DNA of 9,261 nucleotides from NCBI GenBank assembly GCA_030067055.1, contig JASJAL010000168.1:1-9261 (forward strand). Direction: 5' to 3'. The notes beneath the pieces are model-generated. The model saw only the letters and a program-made list of their open reading frames with translations, was not told the origin of the DNA and did no database searches. Position 1 is the stretch's first letter. Each line of letters opens with the position of its first letter. The translations under genes and the position numbers were made by a program. This document shows positions 5,276-9,261 of this stretch, one piece after another. This DNA comes from Kiloniellales bacterium (GTDB lineage Bacteria > Pseudomonadota > Alphaproteobacteria > Kiloniellales > JAKSBE01).

Positions 5276-6361
5276 ATGGCCAGGATCAACCTCAAGGACA
5301 TCGCCCACAGCTACATGAGCGCGCCCCAGCACGAGGCGGACTGGGCGCTGAAGCCGCTGAACCACGTTTGGGAGGACGGCGGCGCCTACGCCCTGCTGGG
5401 GCCGTCGGGCTGCGGCAAGACCACCTTGCTGAACATCATCTCCGGCCTGGTGATCCCGAGCCGCGGAAAGGTTCTGTTCGGCGAGACGGACGTCACCGGG
5501 CTGCCGACCGCACAGCGCAACATCGCCCAGGTCTTCCAGTTTCCGGTGATCTACGACACCATGACGGTCTACCAGAACCTCGCCTTCCCCCTGCGCAACC
5601 GCAAGGTCCCGGAGAGCCAGATCCGCGACCGGGTCGAGGACGTGGCCGAGATGCTGGAGCTGACCGGCCAGCTGAACCAGCGGGCCCGGCGCCTGACCGC
5701 CGACGCCAAGCAGAAGATCTCCCTGGGCCGCGGCCTGGTCCGGGCCGACGTCGCGGCGATCCTCTTCGACGAGCCGCTGACCGTGATCGACCCGCACCTG
5801 AAGTGGCAGCTCAGGCGCAAGCTGAAGGAGATCCACGAGCGCTCGGGCCTGACCCTGATCTACGTGACCCACGACCAGAACGAGGCCCTGACCTTCGCCG
5901 ACAAGGTCGCGGTGATGAACGACGGCCGGGTGCTGCAGATGGGCACGCCGCAGGAGCTCTTCGAGGCGCCGCAGCACACCTTCGTCGGCTTCTTCATCGG
6001 CAGCCCCGGCATGAACTTCCTGCCCTGCGGCTTCGAGGCCGGCGCGGCGACGATCGAGGGCGCACGCCTGCCGCTGAAGGCCGAGCTGGCCGCGAAGGCC
6101 GCGGCCGCGCAGGGCGCGCTGAAGCTGGGCATCCGGCCGGAGTTCCTGTCCCTGGCGCGCGACGACGGCGAGGCCCGGCTCGAGGTCGCGGTCCGCGCGG
6201 TCGAGGACCTGGGCAACTTCAAGATCGTCTCGACCGAACTTCAGGGCCGGACGGTCAAGGTCAAGGTGCCGGAAGACCAGGAGGTGCCGGCCGAGACCGC
6301 CTACCTGGACTTTCCGAGCGACTTCACCCGGCTCTACGCCGACGACCAGCTGATCGGCTGA
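5276..6361 (+). CDS. glpT: GlpT, glycerol ABC transporter ATPase subunit with degenerate signature motif (not the GlpT G3P antiporter)
   Basis: A 361-residue MalK-type ATPase, partner of GlpS. Seen: Walker A GPSGCGKT (42-49), Q-loop FQFP with Gln88, Walker B AILFDEP with D165/E166, D-loop VID (170-172) and canonical switch YVTHD with His199. The signature, normally LSGGQ, reads LTADAKQ (140-146), so both glycines that contact ATP across the interface are gone. The C-terminal domain carries GIRPEFLSL, a TOBE-type landmark. Start ATG 5276 has GGGGG about 6 bases upstream, overlapping the glpS stop. glpP follows after 14 bases, with AGGAGGGGG at 6361-6369. The name follows the rhizobial glpSTPQUV scheme and must not be confused with the major-facilitator glycerol-3-phosphate antiporter also called GlpT. 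The degenerate signature complements the altered switch of GlpS. Confidence 0.93.
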   Translation: MARINLKDIAHSYMSAPQHEADWALKPLNHVWEDGGAYALLGPSGCGKTTLLNIISGLVIPSRGKVLFGETDVTGLPTAQRNIAQVFQFPVIYDTMTVYQNLAFPLRNRKVPESQIRDRVEDVAEMLELTGQLNQRARRLTADAKQKISLGRGLVRADVAAILFDEPLTVIDPHLKWQLRRKLKEIHERSGLTLIYVTHDQNEALTFADKVAVMNDGRVLQMGTPQELFEAPQHTFVGFFIGSPGMNFLPCGFEAGAATIEGARLPLKAELAAKAAAAQGALKLGIRPEFLSLARDDGEARLEVAVRAVEDLGNFKIVSTELQGRTVKVKVPEDQEVPAETAYLDFPSDFTRLYADDQLIG

Positions 6362-6375
6362 GGAGGGGGACCACG

Positions 6376-7245
6376 ATGGAGAAGTGGGAAGACAACCGCG
6401 CCTGGTTCATGGTCCTGCCGGTCTTCGTGATCGTCGCCTTCTCGGCGATCATTCCGCTGATGACCGTGGTCAACTACTCGGTGCAGGACATCTTCGGCCC
6501 GGGCGAGGCCTATTTCGTCGGCACCGAGTGGTTCGCCGAGATGCTGTCGAACCACCGCCTGCATGCGGCGCTCTGGCGCCAGTTCATGTTCTCCGGCCTG
6601 GTCCTGCTGATCGAGATCCCGCTGGGCGTGATGATCGCCCTGGCGATGCCGGCCCAGGGCTGGCGGGCTTCGCTTTGCCTCGTGCTGCTGGCGCTGCCGC
6701 TGCTGATTCCCTGGAACGTGATCGGCACGATCTGGATCATCTTCACCCGCCCCGACATCGGCCTGATGGGGGTCTCGCTCAACGCCCTTCAGCTCGGCTT
6801 CGACCACACGGCCTCGCCCTTCGATGCCTGGGTCACGGTGATGCTGATGGAGGTCTGGCACTGGACGCCCCTGGTCGCGCTCCTGGCCTATGCCGGGCTG
6901 CGCGCCATCCCCGACGCCTACTACCAGGCGGCGCGGATCGACGGCGCCTCGGCCTGGGCGGTCTTCCGCTTCATCCAGCTGCCCAAGATGCGCGGCGTGC
7001 TGACCATCGCGGTGCTGCTGCGGTTCATGGACAGCTTCCTAATCTACGCCGAGCCCTTCGTCCTGACCGGCGGCGGGCCCGGCAACGCGACGACCTTCCT
7101 GTCGATCTACCTGGTCAAGCTGTCGACCGCCATGGACCTGGGCCCGGCGGCGGCCTTCTCGATCATCTACTTCCTGATCGTCCTCTTGTTCTGCTGGCTG
7201 TTCTACCAGGCGCTGCAGAACGTCGGCACGGGAGACAAGGGATGA
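6376..7245 (+). CDS. glpP: GlpP, glycerol ABC transporter permease
   Basis: A 289-residue inner-membrane permease of the MalF/UgpA class. Seen: six hydrophobic segments at roughly residues 10-33, 68-92, 99-123, 152-174, 207-226 and 252-277. The cytoplasmic coupling loop (EAA motif) is at 184-205, reading QAARIDGASAWAVF then LP, with the invariant Gly190; it docks on the ATPase Q-loops. The start is ATG 6376, preceded by a very strong AGGAGGGGG site; the same frame stays open far upstream through glpT, but that is a shadow of the GC-rich glpT codons. It should pair with GlpQ to form the glycerol channel. Its stop is embedded in the glpQ ribosome binding site. Confidence 0.93.
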   Translation: MEKWEDNRAWFMVLPVFVIVAFSAIIPLMTVVNYSVQDIFGPGEAYFVGTEWFAEMLSNHRLHAALWRQFMFSGLVLLIEIPLGVMIALAMPAQGWRASLCLVLLALPLLIPWNVIGTIWIIFTRPDIGLMGVSLNALQLGFDHTASPFDAWVTVMLMEVWHWTPLVALLAYAGLRAIPDAYYQAARIDGASAWAVFRFIQLPKMRGVLTIAVLLRFMDSFLIYAEPFVLTGGGPGNATTFLSIYLVKLSTAMDLGPAAAFSIIYFLIVLLFCWLFYQALQNVGTGDKG

Positions 7246-7255
7246 GGATCCGACC

Positions 7256-7266
<11 letters not shown>
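7242..7266 (+). repeat. 14-base-spaced near-duplicate ATGAGGATYCG at the glpP-glpQ junction, creating a five-codon mini-ORF
   Basis: ATGAGGATCCG (7242-7252) is followed 14 bases later by ATGAGGATTCG (7256-7266); 10 of 11 bases match. The first copy supplies the glpP stop (TGA 7243-7245) and the GAGGAT ribosome binding site for glpQ. It also starts a tiny frame, M-R-I-R-P-stop (7242-7259), whose TGA overlaps the glpQ ATG as ATGA. The second copy is the true glpQ start, also encoding M-R-I-R. It looks like a small local duplication. Whether the mini-ORF is translated is unknown. Confidence 0.5.
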
Positions 7267-8059
<793 letters not shown>

Positions 8060-8086
8060 GGGGCCGGGTGTGAGGAGGATGCTGCC

Positions 8087-8365
8087 ATGAGCCTGGAGTG
8101 GATGGCCTGGACGCTGCCGACCGCGATCTTCTTCTCGACCATTGTCGTGATCCTGATCGGCATGACCGTCTGGCAGTTGGTCCAGCCGACCGTGGAGCGC
8201 CGCGGGGTCCTGCCGATCCGGACGACCCGGGGCGACCGGCTTTTCATCGCGCTTCTGACCGCGGCCTACATCCACCTCGGCTTCATCGGCCTAACCGAGC
8301 TGAGCCTGTGGATCGCGCTCGGCGTTTCGATCGTATGTGGCCTGCTGATCCTGCGATATGCTTGA
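8087..8365 (+). CDS. glpU: GlpU, small integral membrane protein (DUF2160 type) of the glycerol transporter operon
   Basis: A 92-residue protein with three predicted membrane helices at about residues 9-32, 52-70 and 72-90. A conserved-looking cytoplasmic or periplasmic loop, RRGVLPIRTTRGDRLF, joins helices 1 and 2. The TTRGDRLFI...IHLGFIG pattern is what I recognise from the DUF2160 family found in glycerol ABC operons. Its role is not established: it may be an accessory or stabilising subunit of the GlpPQST complex. The start ATG 8087 has GAGGAGGA (8072-8079) about 7 bases upstream and follows glpQ after 27 bases. The stop lies inside a possible hairpin that opens the glpU-glpV gap. Confidence 0.85.
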   Translation: MSLEWMAWTLPTAIFFSTIVVILIGMTVWQLVQPTVERRGVLPIRTTRGDRLFIALLTAAYIHLGFIGLTELSLWIALGVSIVCGLLILRYA

Positions 8366-8389
8366 TGCAGAAAAGAAGCCGCATATACG
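8354..8389 (+). other. Inverted repeat spanning the glpU stop codon
   Basis: ATATGC (8356-8361) and GCATAT (8381-8386) form a perfect 6-bp stem, extended by CG/CG across a bulged A, around a 19-base loop that contains the glpU TGA. TT/AA pairing inside can lengthen it. With no U-tract it is better read as a possible mRNA-processing or stability element than as a terminator. Confidence 0.38.
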
Positions 8390-8398
8390 AAGATCCGC

Positions 8399-8448
8399 AG
8401 TTCCCTCCGGCGGCGACACGATGCCCTCGGCGTGGCGGCGGACGAACT
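8399..8448 (+). other. Structured glpV leader (long imperfect stem-loop)
   Basis: AGTTC (8399-8403) pairs with GAACT (8444-8448), CCG (8407-8409) with CGG (8439-8441), and an inner element CAC..GCC-ctc-GGC-GTG can close the top. The structure ends about 25 bases before the GGGAGG ribosome binding site (8473-8478) of glpV. Binding-protein genes in ABC operons often sit behind such hairpins, which raise their mRNA level relative to the membrane genes. This role is inferred. Confidence 0.35.
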
Positions 8449-8486
8449 CCAAAGGCACAGACAGCAAAGTATGGGAGGTAACGCAG

Positions 8487-9261
<775 letters not shown>

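Noticed and set aside
4009..5301. 430-codon open frame on the minus strand opposite glpS
   Set aside because: It is antisense to a clear ATPase gene. Its composition (repeated Gln, Asp, Gly, Leu, Val) is the mirror of GC-rich codon bias, and it has no recognisable domain.
5368..6375. Long in-frame 5' extension of glpP through all of glpT
   Set aside because: The extension is Arg/Gly/Pro-rich shadow sequence. The true start at 6376 has an ideal ribosome binding site and yields a family-length permease.

Overview
The window is high-GC DNA with near-saturated G/C third positions and strong GGAGG-type ribosome binding sites. Its gene content points to an alphaproteobacterium, most likely of the Rhodospirillales type. 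That placement is an inference from the ribF/maoC pairing and from the glycerol ABC transporter, which is typical of Alphaproteobacteria. It is not a phylogenetic result.

Left part (1-1526). On the minus strand lie the 5' end of ribF (FAD synthetase/riboflavin kinase, cut by the window edge) and, upstream of it, a MaoC/PhaJ-type (R)-enoyl-CoA hydratase. A 226-base divergent intergenic region (782-1007) holds a consensus -10 box for the minus-strand pair and several short palindromes. It separates that pair from a plus-strand lipoprotein of the DUF2846 type.

Right part (1635-9261). All genes are on the plus strand and form a glycerol / glycerol-3-phosphate cluster in the order glpR, glpD, glpS, glpT, glpP, glpQ, glpU, glpV. 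GlpR is a DeoR-family repressor with a GTG start. GlpD is the FAD-dependent glycerol-3-phosphate dehydrogenase, with a TTG start. GlpS and GlpT are two different ATPase subunits, GlpP and GlpQ two permeases, GlpU a small three-helix membrane protein (DUF2160 type), and GlpV the periplasmic glycerol-binding protein, cut by the right edge. From glpD on, the genes overlap or sit 10-27 bases apart, except for a structured 121-base gap before glpV. A perfect 8-4-8 palindrome, GAATTTCG-GTTG-CGAAATTC, at 2546-2565 overlaps a likely glpD promoter and is the best GlpR operator candidate.

Working model: GlpV captures glycerol, GlpP/GlpQ with GlpS/GlpT import it, a glycerol kinase phosphorylates it, and GlpD oxidises glycerol-3-phosphate to dihydroxyacetone phosphate. 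The kinase is not in the window and probably lies beyond the right edge. GlpR would repress the operon until glycerol-3-phosphate accumulates. No wholly unknown system is evident. The most interesting signal is a complementary split of ATPase motifs. GlpS keeps the LSGGQ signature but has Thr in place of the switch His. GlpT keeps the His but has a degenerate signature (LTADAKQ). This predicts one canonical and one degenerate ATP site in a bacterial importer.
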